Positions 26,080 through 35,210 of a DNA stretch of 64,000 nucleotides are shown here, one piece after another. The notes under the pieces were generated by a model. The model saw only the letters and a program-made list of their open reading frames with translations, was not told the DNA's origin and made no database searches. Positions within the stretch are counted from its first letter, which is position 1; the number at the start of each line of letters is the position of its first letter. Source of the stretch: Bog-756 sp963727955 (GTDB taxonomy: Bacteria; Actinomycetota; Acidimicrobiia; Acidimicrobiales; RAAP-2); NCBI GenBank assembly GCA_963727955.1, contig CAVSII010000013.1:17443-81442 (forward strand), given 5' to 3'. The translations under genes were made by a program, and so were the position numbers.

Positions 26080-27147
26080 GTGACCCACAGCACTAACGTC
26101 GGTTCACTCATGTTGTTCCTCCCCGAAGCCGGTGGTCCGAGCCAACCGGTGCCTGCCACTATCGACCGTCGGCCCGGCTCGGTCCGCCGGACGTCAACCA
26201 TCGACACGGCACGACCGGACGGGTTCGGGGGTGATCTGGTCATGACCGCCCGGGGCCGCGACCTGCGGACGGCAACCGATGCCACATCGACGGTGATCGA
26301 CCAGGTCGACCTCTGGCTGCGTGTCGACGGCTCGAACCGGCAGGTCCTCTCGATCGCCTCAGATCCGGCCCTACCGGGCTTGGAACAGCTGGTCGGGTCC
26401 CCGGTCGGTCCCGGTTTCCGGTCGAAGATCAACCAGGCCTGCCCCGGCCAGCGGGAGGCCGGCACCCTGCTCCACCTGTTGTTGGACGACCTCCCGGGTG
26501 CCGCCCTGGTCTCGGGTTACGCGGCCCAGCGGGCCGGGGTGCTCGATCAGCCTCGGCGGCGGTCGAAAGGCGATGTCGGGACGTCGGGCCTGGCCCGGAT
26601 GATGGCTTCCCAGGAGGACCTCTGCGCCGGATGGGCCCACGATGCCACCCTCATGGTGACCATCCGATCCACCGACGAGATCCCGGTGTCAACCGGACCA
26701 CCGGCGCCCTCGCTCGAGCGCCATGACGATCCGTTGGCCTGGCACCTGATGCCGGCCCTCCCTGCCCACGCCATGCGCCGCCGCCGCCGTCTCGACGTTG
26801 TGGGGCCCGACCACAGGGAGGAGGTGTACCGCTTCGACGCCCACTTCCGTGACAGCCACATGGACCAGGACGGGGTCGAGTGGGTCGTGCACGAGTACTC
26901 CGCCACCGGCGCATTCGACGAGGTGGGCGGCCGGGTCATCGACATCGGGGCCGAGGCCCATGTGCTCCCGTGGATGGAGTGCCCGGGGGCGGTGGCCAGC
27001 GCCGAGCGGCTGTCCGGGAAGCCCATCGCCGAGCTCCGGACCCGGGTGCGACGGGAGTTGACCGGAACCTCCTCCTGCACCCATCTCAACGACACCCTGC
27101 GGTCGCTGGGTGACCTGGAGGTGCTCGTCGGGCAGATGTCGGACTGA
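26080..27147 (+). CDS. DUF2889-like protein
   Basis: A protein of about 355 residues. The C-terminal third matches my memory of DUF2889 proteins: CPGAVASAERLSGKPIAELRTRVRRELTGT, then CTHLNDTLRSLGDL. The middle has VYRFDAHFRDSHMDQDGVEWVVHEY, a strand-rich region. Such proteins are found in actinobacteria and proteobacteria without known function. The start is uncertain: GTG at 26080 and ATG at 26110 are candidates, neither with a good ribosome site. A 260-bp spacer with lower GC precedes it. The stop overlaps sequence that continues open into the methyltransferase frame. Confidence 0.72.
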   Translation: MTHSTNVGSLMLFLPEAGGPSQPVPATIDRRPGSVRRTSTIDTARPDGFGGDLVMTARGRDLRTATDATSTVIDQVDLWLRVDGSNRQVLSIASDPALPGLEQLVGSPVGPGFRSKINQACPGQREAGTLLHLLLDDLPGAALVSGYAAQRAGVLDQPRRRSKGDVGTSGLARMMASQEDLCAGWAHDATLMVTIRSTDEIPVSTGPPAPSLERHDDPLAWHLMPALPAHAMRRRRRLDVVGPDHREEVYRFDAHFRDSHMDQDGVEWVVHEYSATGAFDEVGGRVIDIGAEAHVLPWMECPGAVASAERLSGKPIAELRTRVRRELTGTSSCTHLNDTLRSLGDLEVLVGQMSD

Positions 27148-27266
27148 CGGTACGACATCGGCCCCTGACCAGCTTCACACCGACCGAACGCCTTTGGATC
27201 GAACGCCTCGGCAGCCTTCGCGATGTCGTCCGCCAGGAGATCATCACCCGGCAGCTTGCGCCGTAC

Positions 27267-27932
27267 GTGTCCGACGGGATGGTTGTACTCGATGTGGGTT
27301 GTGGCCAGGGGACCCAGGCGCTTCGCCTGGCTTCATCTGGATGTCTTGTCACCGGGATCGATCCGTCACCCGAGCTGCTGCAGTTGTGCGTCCAGGGGGC
27401 GGCTTCCCGTGGTCTCGCCATCGAGGCTCTGCAAGGTCGGATCGAGGACCTCGAGGAGCTGTGCGGGGACCGCATGTTCGACATGATCTGCTGCCACGGC
27501 GTGATGATGTATCTGGACGACCGTGCCCAGGCGCTTGGTTTGCTGGCGGAACACTTGACGGTCAACGGGATTCTGTCTGTCACCTTCCGGAACGGGCACG
27601 CACTGGCCATGCGCCCGGCGATCCGAGGGGACTGGCCCGCCGCCCTATCGGCCTTCGATTCGACCAGCTACGTAAACGAACTCGGACTTCAGGCATCTGC
27701 TGACTTCGTGCCCGGCATTGAGGCGGCTCTGGCTTCCGCAGGAATGAACATGGTCACCTGGTACGGCGTACGAGTGTTCAATGACGCGGTTCCGACCGAC
27801 GTCGATCCCCCAGGCCGTGAGGTATTGGGCCTCTTGCTCGATGCCGAAGAACGGGCGGGCGCCACCGAACCGTATAAATGGATGGCGTCCCAGTTGCACG
27901 TGATCGCCTCACCGGCCTCGATGACAGAGTGA
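27267..27932 (+). CDS. SAM-dependent class I methyltransferase
   Basis: A Rossmann-fold methyltransferase. Motif I is VVLDVGCGQGTQALRLA, motif II the acidic GIDPSPELL, then ALQGRIEDL, and MFDMICCHGVMMYLDD as the post-motif; this resembles the CmoM/UbiE-like group that acts on small molecules or tRNA. With GTG at 27267 it has 221 residues but lacks the first helix. Upstream in the same frame the sequence continues as LTSFTPTERLWIERLGSLRDVVRQEII without ATG, GTG or TTG. So the true start may be CTG at 27165, or a base change has removed it. The substrate is unknown. Confidence 0.78.
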   Translation: MSDGMVVLDVGCGQGTQALRLASSGCLVTGIDPSPELLQLCVQGAASRGLAIEALQGRIEDLEELCGDRMFDMICCHGVMMYLDDRAQALGLLAEHLTVNGILSVTFRNGHALAMRPAIRGDWPAALSAFDSTSYVNELGLQASADFVPGIEAALASAGMNMVTWYGVRVFNDAVPTDVDPPGREVLGLLLDAEERAGATEPYKWMASQLHVIASPASMTE

Positions 27933-28027
27933 CCCGGCCAAAACAGCCAAACGGCTAGCGACGGTCAACAGTGCCCCGTCGTCTCGTTCCGGGCCAGACT
28001 GCCCCCTCGGGCGGATCGGTGTGGTGA

Positions 28028-28593
28028 TCAGGCCTGGAGAACGTCTTCGAACCGAGGGGCCCCGTCCTCCATGTCCAGCTCGACGCCGTTCGCAGCGAAG
28101 CTGATGGCGTGGTACCAACCGCACAACATGAGCAGGTCCAGAACCTCGACCTCCGTGAGCTCCTTAGAGAGGCTCTCCCACAGCTGGTCATCGATGCGAG
28201 ACCGGTCGTGCAGCGCATCAGCCACCTCGATGAGAACACGGTCTTCCGACTGGACCAGCAGGGATCGCTCGACCCGCCGTGGGTCAGCGAAGCGACCTGT
28301 TCGGCAGTCAGCCCCACCCGGTCGGCGAAAAATGCGACGTGGACTCCCCACTCGTACCGACAGCGGCAGCGGGCACAGGTTCGATCGATCACGATCTCTC
28401 GGTCGCCCATAGACAGAGACAATCGTTTGCTCAGCTCGTAGCTTCCCCAGTCCCCCATGGCCTCCGCCATCGGTAGGTTCCTGACGAAGGTCCGGAAAAG
28501 GAGGATGGGTGGAACCCCCGGCGGCATCATCGCCTCCAGGCGATCGCCCACCTGGCTCTCGTAGGGTGGTTGGACGGGACTGACTCTGGCCAC
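28028..28593 (-). CDS. Carboxymuconolactone decarboxylase family protein, frameshifted
   Basis: About 188 residues after repair. The first frame starts VARVSPVQPPYESQVGDRL and holds the family core DRTCARCRCRYEWGVHVAFFADRVGL, with the paired Cys and His used by AhpD-like peroxidases. At 28245-28247 one base (a C on the plus strand) appears to be missing; the next frame continues EDRVLIEVADALHD and ends LDLLMLCGWYHAISFAANGVEL. GTG at 28593 has GGGAGGA 4 nt upstream. It is divergent from the HxlR-type regulator with an 11-bp inverted repeat between them, so its expression is probably controlled by that regulator. AhpD-type antioxidant and decarboxylase-type roles are both possible. Confidence 0.8.
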
Positions 28594-28615
28594 GGCTTCC
28601 TCCCGATGTTTTGGA

Positions 28616-28648
28616 TTCCGAAACACCCTGGACGGTAGTGTTTCGGAA
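28616..28648. promoter_or_regulatory. Probable HxlR operator: perfect 11-bp inverted repeat
   Basis: TTCCGAAACAC (28616-28626) and GTGTTTCGGAA (28638-28648) form a perfect dyad with an 11-bp spacer, so centres are two turns apart. It lies between the divergent decarboxylase-like gene and the HxlR-type regulator, where both promoters must be. HxlR-family dimers bind such dyads. The region is visibly richer in A/T than its flanks. Confidence 0.65.
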
Positions 28649-28681
28649 ATCGAAATGCAAGCGGTCTCCCGGAAGGATCCC

Positions 28682-29044
28682 ATGGCCCGTACCCCTACTC
28701 CACGGCCAGGGCGGGACGTTCGAGGATCCAGCACCGGACGTCCCCTGATGGCGGCCATGGATCTTCTTGGCCGACGGTGGGCCCTCCGCATCCTCTGGGA
28801 GCTTCGCGAAGGGCCGACCGGGGCCAGAGCCCTGCGGGCCAAGTGCGACGGCATGTCGTCGAGTGTCCTCTACGACCGCCTCCGGGACCTCGGGGCGTCG
28901 GGGCTGGTCGATCGCACCGACGAGGAGGAATACGTCCTCACTGATGTGGGCGCCGCCCTCGGAACCGCCCTCAAGCCACTGGATAGGTGGGCCGAGTCAT
29001 GGGCGGCCTCACTGCACCGCACATCAAGCGAGGAGGGGAAGTGA
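28682..29044 (+). CDS. HxlR-family winged-helix transcriptional regulator
   Basis: A 120-residue regulator. The HxlR fold (DUF24) is visible: LLGRRWALRILWELREGPTGARALRAKC as first helices and HTH, SSSVLYDRLRDLGASGLVDR as recognition helix, then the wing EEEYVLTDVGAALG and a C-terminal dimerisation helix with WAESWAASLH. Many HxlR proteins sense aldehydes, quinones or disulphide stress and control a divergent detoxifying gene, matching the AhpD-like neighbour. ATG at 28682 has GGAAGG 5 nt upstream; a start 27 bp earlier lacks this. Confidence 0.88.
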   Translation: MARTPTPRPGRDVRGSSTGRPLMAAMDLLGRRWALRILWELREGPTGARALRAKCDGMSSSVLYDRLRDLGASGLVDRTDEEEYVLTDVGAALGTALKPLDRWAESWAASLHRTSSEEGK

Positions 29045-29174
29045 CCTCGACCCTCGGCTCACGGAGGATCTCCTCGGAATGTACTCCCCTTATCCGGTGG
29101 GGCAGTGGCCTGAGTTGCTCGTAGGCACCAGATCCTCACCACGCCTTCGTTAGCATGCGTCCGAATGGAGCAAC

Positions 29175-29849
29175 GTGACCTCTCTCGGCCCGGGGTGGGT
29201 TATTACCCAAGGTCCGGTTACCCTCAAGACTTCCTTGTTCGACCAATGCGCTCCGGCGGCTGAGCGCGAGCTCCGCAGGCGTGCACACGACGATGTCGAC
29301 AAGTGCTGTGGATACTTTCCAGCACTTGCGGGTACCGACGGGATCGTGAGCGATCTCCCCGCCAGCCGAATGTTCGCCTCCGAAATTCCGCAGATCATCC
29401 ATGATGGGTGTGTGTACCACTTCAACTTTCTGCGGGTGTCGCTCGTGCAACAGGGCTCTGAACCCGAATTCCATCTCGACTCAGACGCAGCCACAGCTCT
29501 CACTGGTGATGCGGAAACGCTGCGGCAGCGGTATGTGTTGCGCATGGTGCTCAACCTCAGTGCTACCAGCGACCGCACCTTGCAGTACCTCGACGTCGAT
29601 CCGGAGTCGGTGGGACTCGTAGCTCGAGGAGGCTACGTCTCGGTCGCTCGGACCGAACCTCTGACTGAGAGTAGGGCTGACCGCTGTGATTCCGCCTCGC
29701 CGACGGCGGTTCGGTCCACGGCCTGGTCTTCGTGTCCAATAGCCTCCTTCATTCGGGCGTTGACGACGATGTTCGGCCACTTCATCGCCGCCTACGGAAT
29801 GGAGACCGACACATTGGGGCGTAGCTCGTCGTCGGAGGACGGTGCGTAG
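29175..29849 (+). CDS. Possible Fe(II)-dependent oxygenase-like protein with scrambled segment
   Basis: As read this is an open frame of 224 residues, but residues 166-198 look out of frame. Removing single bases near 29670, 29704 and 29768 turns that segment into RVGLTAVIPPRR, then GGSVHGLVFVSNSLLHSGVDD, leading back to FGHFIAAYGMETD. The repaired protein has an HxD motif (FHLDSD) about 95 residues before a distal His (LLHSGVDD), as in double-stranded beta-helix dioxygenases. Three insertions restore the frame, so the stop stays valid. Family and substrate are unknown. It converges on another possible dioxygenase gene. Confidence 0.5.
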   Translation: MTSLGPGWVITQGPVTLKTSLFDQCAPAAERELRRRAHDDVDKCCGYFPALAGTDGIVSDLPASRMFASEIPQIIHDGCVYHFNFLRVSLVQQGSEPEFHLDSDAATALTGDAETLRQRYVLRMVLNLSATSDRTLQYLDVDPESVGLVARGGYVSVARTEPLTESRADRCDSASPTAVRSTAWSSCPIASFIRALTTMFGHFIAAYGMETDTLGRSSSSEDGA

Positions 29850-29859
29850 AAGGCACAGA

Positions 29860-30613
29860 TCACACCTCTCCCGAACTCCTACCTGAACAGCCGGGCTCAC
29901 TCCCGGGTGACCGAAATATTCGCTGATGGAGCTCGCCCGGCTGACGCTGACCCCGACGACCGTGAGCGAATGCGAGATTGTCAAATACGAGCAGCTGATT
30001 CGGTCGAAGGACGATGTCGATCTCCACCTCCTCGACGTCCAGGCCGTGTCGCTGGAAGAACGCACGTTCTGCCCCCAAGGTGTCGAACTCGTTTCCACAG
30101 AGAAAGGCGGGCTCGGTCTTTACGCTTGGGAGCAGCGGCGCGCTTGGGCCTGCGGCGTCGACGACGCGGGCGAAGCTCCCCTCCGAATAACCCATGCGGT
30201 CATCCCTGGCCCCATGGGTCCGACCGTAAGCGACAAATCTGGTCGATGAGCTCAGCGCGGTCCGGCCACGCACGCTGGGCCAACGGGACGAGCGGCACGA
30301 GCCGAGTTATTGCGGACACATCCACATCGCTGCGAGCGATGTACAGAGCCGTGTACCGAGCGATGTCCTGGGTGATCTGCGGGTCGAGCGGCAGCCCGAA
30401 GTCAACATGCAGCGTCTGAAAATCACGACTGGCAAGCCCATCCACAGGAGGAATAACGAAGTCGCCGATGGCCGTTACTGGCTGGATGCGGTCCACAGAA
30501 CATCGCCATCCGATGAAACTCTCAGCCGCAGCGAATGCTTCCTCGCAGGTCCCGAAGTCGCCTTCTATCAACCAGAACCTGCGATCGTTCGAGGCGGGTG
30601 GGAACTCATCCAT
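29860..30613 (-). pseudogene. TauD-like Fe(II)/2-oxoglutarate dioxygenase, split by one frameshift
   Basis: Two overlapping frames make one protein of about 250 residues. The first (from ATG 30613, MDEFPPASNDRRFW) has the HxD iron motif in LHVDFGLPLDP; the second runs from FVAYGRTHGARDDRMGYSEG through ERAFFQRHGLDVEEVEID to LVFDNLAFAHGRRGQRQPGELHQRIF, which supplies the distal iron His and the Arg that binds 2-oxoglutarate in TauD-like enzymes. One extra base at about 30238-30242 separates them. Substrates of this group range from taurine to amino acids in peptide natural products. It ends 10 bp from the stop of the converging gene. Confidence 0.65.
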
Positions 30614-30853
30614 GCGCTACATCTTGCCGAATCCCCCCGAACCAGGGGACGAGCGATCGGGGTGGCTCGGCTGGGGACCGGCCCACTCGCACTCCGCTGG
30701 CCCGAAAGTTCGTGGCGTGTGGCCCTCTGCCGGTGTTCTGGGTCGGGCCGACATGACCGTTCCCTGCGCCCGCCTGGAGGCCAGTGAGATCATTGGCCCG
30801 TGGAGCCGGAAGAGTCCATCGATCCCTTGCTGACCGGCATCGCCGGTAGCCGG

Positions 30854-31775
30854 ATGGACTGGCATCAAGTTCCTGTTGGCGTCAGAGCATCGATCGAGCA
30901 CCACCTGGGCCGGACCTTCATGAGGGCATCCGCCGGTCGGGAGGGTTCTCGCCTGCGCTCGCGTCCCGGTTGAGCTTGGAAGACGGCACGGGCTGTTCGT
31001 AAAGGCCATCGCAGCTGACGACGTGTCGGGCGCTCCCGGAGGCCAGGAGCTCTACCGCCAGGAAGCACGGATCGCCGGGGCCTTGCCGAAGGCCGTCCCC
31101 GCACCTCGGTTGCTTGCCTCGATGGAATCCGGCGGCTGGGAGATCCTGATCTTTGAGGAGATCGTGGGATTGCCTCCGGCCCTGCCCTGGCGGCCACAGG
31201 AGCTGAGCCGGGTCCTTGCCGCCATGGCAGCCCTCGCAAGCTTCCTGACTCCTTCGCCGATCCCCGCACCTCCGGCGACCGTTCCGGGCGGGATGAACGG
31301 TTGGGCGTTGCTCTGTGCTGATCCGGGTGCGCTCGACGAACTCCCTGGACTGGATGGTTGGGCGCGGACGAATCTCGAACTGCTTTCCGATATCACCTCC
31401 ACATCGAACCGTGCCCACCAGGGGACAACGCTGCTGCACACCGACATCCGTGCCGACAACATCCTCCTGACCGACGAGGGGGTCGTCTTTGTCGATTGGC
31501 CCCACGCCAGGGTTGGTGCCCCCTGGGTTGACCTCGTCTACTTTCTCCCGAGCGTGGCCATGCAGAGCGGCGGAGATCCACAGACGATCTTCTGGGATCA
31601 CCCCGTAGCTGATCGTGCTGAACTCAGAACCGTATGCGGCGTTCTCGCAGGTCTCGCCGGATTCTTCATCTACGGGGCCACCCGGGAGCCCCCACCGGGA
31701 CTACCCACGCTTCGCAAGTTCCAGCTCGCCCAAGGCATAGAAGCTCTTGCCTGGCTTCGACAGATGATGGACTGA
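30854..31775 (+). pseudogene. Aminoglycoside phosphotransferase (APH) family kinase, two frameshifts
   Basis: A kinase-like fold of about 307 residues over three frames. ATG 30854 opens MDWHQVPVGVRASIEHHLG; one missing G in 30943-30945 leads into GFSPALASRLSLEDGTG, the nucleotide-binding loop; one missing G in 30990-30992 leads into LFVKAIAADD (ATP-binding Lys). From there the frame is open to the end with the catalytic HTDIRADNILL and the metal Asp in FVDWPHARVGAPWVDL. APH-fold kinases phosphorylate antibiotics, choline, sugars or macrolides; the target here is not known. As read, only 31023-31775 is translatable, without the ATP-binding lobe. Confidence 0.78.
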
Positions 31776-31908
31776 TTGGGCATCTTCGCTCGGGCGTTCG
31801 GCAGGCGTGAGCCGACCTTCGGTGCGGTGGACCCACCCGAGCCCACCCAGACGATCAGGATCCGGGGCGCCCCGAGCGGTTGCGTGCTCCGACCCGGGCG
31901 CCATGGTG

Positions 31909-33276
31909 TCAGGCCCGCTCGAAGCGGGCCCGCAGCTCGGCCACCACCCCGTCGATCGGGATACGCACCTGTTCGGTGCTGTCGCGGTCGCGTACGGTGA
32001 CCGCCTGGTCCTCGAGCGAGTCGAAGTCCACCGTCACGCACCACGGCGTGCCCACTTCGTCCTGGCGCCGGTAGCGCTTGCCGATGGACTGGGTCACGTC
32101 GTAGTCGCACATGAAGTGGGGCTGCAACGAGGCCAGCACCTGGCGGGCCAACGGCTCGAGGGTCTCCTTCTTGGAGAGCGGGAGTACGGCCACCTGGTAC
32201 GGGGCCAGCCGCGGATGGAGGCGCAGCACGGTCCGGGCCTCGCCCCCCACCGTGTCCTCGTGGTACGCCGACAGGAGGAAGGCCATCATGGTGCGGGTGG
32301 CTCCGGCGGCGGGCTCGATCACGTAAGGCACGTACCGCTCACCGGACACCTGGTCGAAGTACTCGAGCCGCTCGCCGGAGGCGGCAGCGTGCGCCTTGAG
32401 ATCGAAGTCGGTGCGATTGGCGATGCCCTCGAGCTCGTCCCACCCCCAGGGGAAGAGGAACTCGACGTCGGCGGTGGCCGCCGAGTAGTGGGAGAGCTCG
32501 TCGGCCTGGTGGTGGCGCAGCCGGAGCTCGGCATCGGGAATGCCCAACGACGTGTACCACCGGTACCGCTCGTCGAGCCAGTAGGCGAACCAGCGGGGAG
32601 CGTCGTCGGGAGGTACGAAGAACTCCATCTCCATCTGCTCGAACTCCCGGGTCCGGAACACGAAGTTCTGCGGGGTGATCTCGTTGCGGAAGGACTTGCC
32701 CACCTGGGCGATACCGAAGGGCGGCTTCTTGCGGGTGGTCTGGACCACATTGGCGAAGTTGATGAACATCCCCTGGGCCGTTTCGGGCCGGAGGTAGGTG
32801 ACCGCTCCCTCGTCCTCCAGAGGTCCGGCGTGGGTCTTGAACATGAGGTTGAAGGCCCGGGCCTGGGTGAACTCGGTCGACCCGCAGGACGGGCACACCC
32901 CTTCGATCTTGTCCTCCCGCCAGCGCTGGTGGCAGTGCAGGCAATCGACCAGGGGGTCGGTGAAGTTGGCCAGGTGACCGGAGGCCTCCCACACGGCGGG
33001 GGGCGAGAGGATGGCCGCGTCCAGCCCGACCACGTCGTCGCGCCGCTGGACCATGGCCTCCCACCATGCGTTCTTGACGTTGCGCAGCATGTTGACGCCG
33101 AGCGGTCCGTAGTCGTAGGTCGAGCGGAAGCCGCCGTAGATCTCGGCCGACTGGAAGATGAATCCGCGCCGCTTGCACAGCCCGACCACCTTCTCCATCA
33201 GGTCGGAGGGCTCGAACGGCTCAGCCGGACCCGATGTGCCGCCGGACGCGGCGGTAGGGAGGTCGGTATCAGGCAT
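31909..33276 (-). CDS. glyS: Glycyl-tRNA synthetase (dimeric, class II)
   Basis: Charges tRNA-Gly with glycine. The 455-residue length and sequence match the alpha2-type enzyme of actinobacteria and archaea: CKRRGFIFQSAEIYGGFRSTYDYGP at the N-terminus, a Cys4 zinc-type insertion (CLHCHQRW, CPSCGS), motif 2 (SFRNEITPQNFVFRTREFEQ), the glycine-binding EMEFF, motif 3 (EPAAGATRTMMAFLL), and the anticodon-binding domain (QVAVLPLSKKETLEPL). ATG at 33276 overlaps the end of hemW by 8 bases, so it is the last gene of a coupled five-gene run; the longer frame upstream is inside hemW. Confidence 0.96.
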   Translation of the reverse strand: MPDTDLPTAASGGTSGPAEPFEPSDLMEKVVGLCKRRGFIFQSAEIYGGFRSTYDYGPLGVNMLRNVKNAWWEAMVQRRDDVVGLDAAILSPPAVWEASGHLANFTDPLVDCLHCHQRWREDKIEGVCPSCGSTEFTQARAFNLMFKTHAGPLEDEGAVTYLRPETAQGMFINFANVVQTTRKKPPFGIAQVGKSFRNEITPQNFVFRTREFEQMEMEFFVPPDDAPRWFAYWLDERYRWYTSLGIPDAELRLRHHQADELSHYSAATADVEFLFPWGWDELEGIANRTDFDLKAHAAASGERLEYFDQVSGERYVPYVIEPAAGATRTMMAFLLSAYHEDTVGGEARTVLRLHPRLAPYQVAVLPLSKKETLEPLARQVLASLQPHFMCDYDVTQSIGKRYRRQDEVGTPWCVTVDFDSLEDQAVTVRDRDSTEQVRIPIDGVVAELRARFERA

Positions 33277-34483
33277 AGGGATGCATGGTACCGGTTGGCC
33301 CTCGTCCTCCTGTTCCGACCGGCACCCCAAAGGTGACCCGTGGGGCACCGTCGACCGGGGCCAGGGCCGCCGGCTCCAGGTAGGTGGACACCGCCGTGGC
33401 CAGCAGCCGCCCCCGCACGGTCAGCACGGTGCGATCCCCCGAGGTGGCCACCAACCCTTCGAGATCGGGGTGGTCGGGCAGGCAATCGGCGGGCACGCCG
33501 GCCGGTGTGCGCAGGGACAGGGCCAGCCGCTCGGTGCACCTCTGGGCCTCGGTGAGCACCTCCACGCCGGCGGTCACCTCCCCTCCCCGGGCCATCAGCG
33601 ACACGTAGCGGTCCGGGGTCCGCACGTTCCACCACCGCCGTCCGGCCCGGTGCGAATGAGCCGCCGATCCGATGCCGCGGTAGTCGCCCTGGGCCCAGAC
33701 CAGGCCGTTGTGACGGCAGCGGTGACCGGGTCGGGCCCAGTTGGAGATCTCCTCCCACCGGTAGCCGGCCCGGCCGAGGATGCGGTCGGCCATCTCGTAG
33801 CGCCGGGCCTGCACGTCGTCGTCGGGATGGCGCAGGTGATCGGCGGCCAGGGTGGTGCCCGGCTCGACGGTGAGCGCATAGGCGCTGACGTGAGGTGGGG
33901 ATCGGTCACCTTCGGCCAGATCGGTCAGGGTCCGCTCCCAGTCGGCATCGGACTCGCCCGCTCCCCCAAAGATGAGGTCGACACTCCAGGTGGCAAAGCC
34001 GGCGGCGGCCACGGCGGCCAGAGCCCGGTCAACGTCCTCGGTGCCGTGGCGTCGGCCCAGCCCGTCCAGAACGTGGGCGGCCGTGGACTGGACGCCGAGT
34101 GAGAGCCGGGTCACCCCACCGGCCAGGTAGGTCTCCAAACGGTCGGGGGTGGCGTCCTCCGGGTTGCACTCCACGGTGACCTCGGCGTCGGCCGTCCGGT
34201 CCACCGCGGCCAGAATGCCGACCAGCAGCTCGGCCGGCAGCCGTGACGGCGTGCCACCCCCGAAATAGACCGAGGTGGCCGGGGGCATCCCCTCGATGGC
34301 CCGCGCCCGCTCGATCTCGCCACGACAGGCATCGGCGTACCCCGCCATCAGCTCGTCCCGATCGGTGTAGGTGGCGAAGGCGCAGTAGTCGCAGAGCATC
34401 CGACAGAAGGGGACATGCACGTAGACCCCGAACCCCCGTTGCCCCGGAACCGGACCCGGGCCCGCCCCGACCCGGGCAGCCAT
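33269..34483 (-). CDS. hemW: Radical SAM heme chaperone HemW (HemN-like)
   Basis: A 404-residue radical SAM protein. The N-terminal CRMLCDYCAF binds the 4Fe-4S cluster, followed by YFGGGTPSRL, VECNPEDAT and RLSLGVQS, typical of the HemN/HemW barrel; the C-terminal HemN domain follows. In actinobacteria this gene next to recO and uppS is HemW, a heme-binding protein that delivers heme to respiratory enzymes, rather than the oxygen-independent coproporphyrinogen dehydrogenase HemN. The start ATG at 34483 is 1 base after the recO stop, indicating coupling. Confidence 0.9.
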   Translation of the reverse strand: MAARVGAGPGPVPGQRGFGVYVHVPFCRMLCDYCAFATYTDRDELMAGYADACRGEIERARAIEGMPPATSVYFGGGTPSRLPAELLVGILAAVDRTADAEVTVECNPEDATPDRLETYLAGGVTRLSLGVQSTAAHVLDGLGRRHGTEDVDRALAAVAAAGFATWSVDLIFGGAGESDADWERTLTDLAEGDRSPPHVSAYALTVEPGTTLAADHLRHPDDDVQARRYEMADRILGRAGYRWEEISNWARPGHRCRHNGLVWAQGDYRGIGSAAHSHRAGRRWWNVRTPDRYVSLMARGGEVTAGVEVLTEAQRCTERLALSLRTPAGVPADCLPDHPDLEGLVATSGDRTVLTVRGRLLATAVSTYLEPAALAPVDGAPRVTFGVPVGTGGRGPTGTMHPYA

Positions 34484-34484
34484 C

Positions 34485-35210
34485 TCAGCCCACCGAGCCG
34501 GTCCGCACCGAGCGGAGCCGGCGGTCGAGGTGGGCCTCCATGGCCTCGGTGGCCAACGCCGTGACCTCGTCGGTGGCCGGCGAGCGCCCCTCGTTCAACA
34601 CGGCGGCCAGGTCCCCACCCAGGGTGCGCCGCAAGAGGACGAGACCGTCCGGCGACAGCGGACGGCCTCGACGGCAACCCCGGCACAGGACCCCGCCTTC
34701 CACCAGGTCGAAGGCGACCAGAGCACTGGCGTCCTCCTCGCCGCAGGACACGCACACGTCCAGAACGGGGGCCGCTCCCTCGAGGACCAGTACCTTGAGG
34801 AGGAAGGCGGGCGCCACCATGGGCGAGTTCCGCTCGGACAGGGCGGCGATGCCCCCCACCAGCATCTCGTACAGCCGCGGGTTGCTGTGCCGCTCCTGGG
34901 CCACCTGGTCGACGACCTCGAGCATGACCATGGCCGCGCTCATCCGGTCGAGGTCCTCGCGTACCACCCGGTGGGTGTCGAGCACCTCGACCTGGTTGAT
35001 GATGTCGAGGTCCCCGCGTCCCTGCCAGCCGAGGAGGGCGACGTGGCTGAGCGGCTCGAGTCGTGAGCCGAATTTGGACGTGGTCCGTCGCACGCCCTTG
35101 GCCACCGCCCGCACCTTGCCGTGCTGCTCGGTCACCAGCGTCACGATGCGGTCCGCCTCGCCCAGCCGGATGGTACGCAACACCACGCCCCGGTCGCGGA
35201 AGAGGGTCAT
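34485..35210 (-). CDS. recO: DNA repair protein RecO
   Basis: A 241-residue recombination mediator that with RecR loads RecA on SSB-coated gaps. The OB fold is at the N-terminus (DRGVVLRTIRLGEADRIVTLVT, KVRAVAKGVRR, SRLEPLSHVALLGW), followed by the helical domain. A zinc-ribbon (CVSCGEEDASA, VLCRGCRRG) has all four cysteines. ATG at 35210 overlaps the stop of the upstream membrane protein (ATGA). Confidence 0.94.
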   Translation of the reverse strand: MTLFRDRGVVLRTIRLGEADRIVTLVTEQHGKVRAVAKGVRRTTSKFGSRLEPLSHVALLGWQGRGDLDIINQVEVLDTHRVVREDLDRMSAAMVMLEVVDQVAQERHSNPRLYEMLVGGIAALSERNSPMVAPAFLLKVLVLEGAAPVLDVCVSCGEEDASALVAFDLVEGGVLCRGCRRGRPLSPDGLVLLRRTLGGDLAAVLNEGRSPATDEVTALATEAMEAHLDRRLRSVRTGSVG

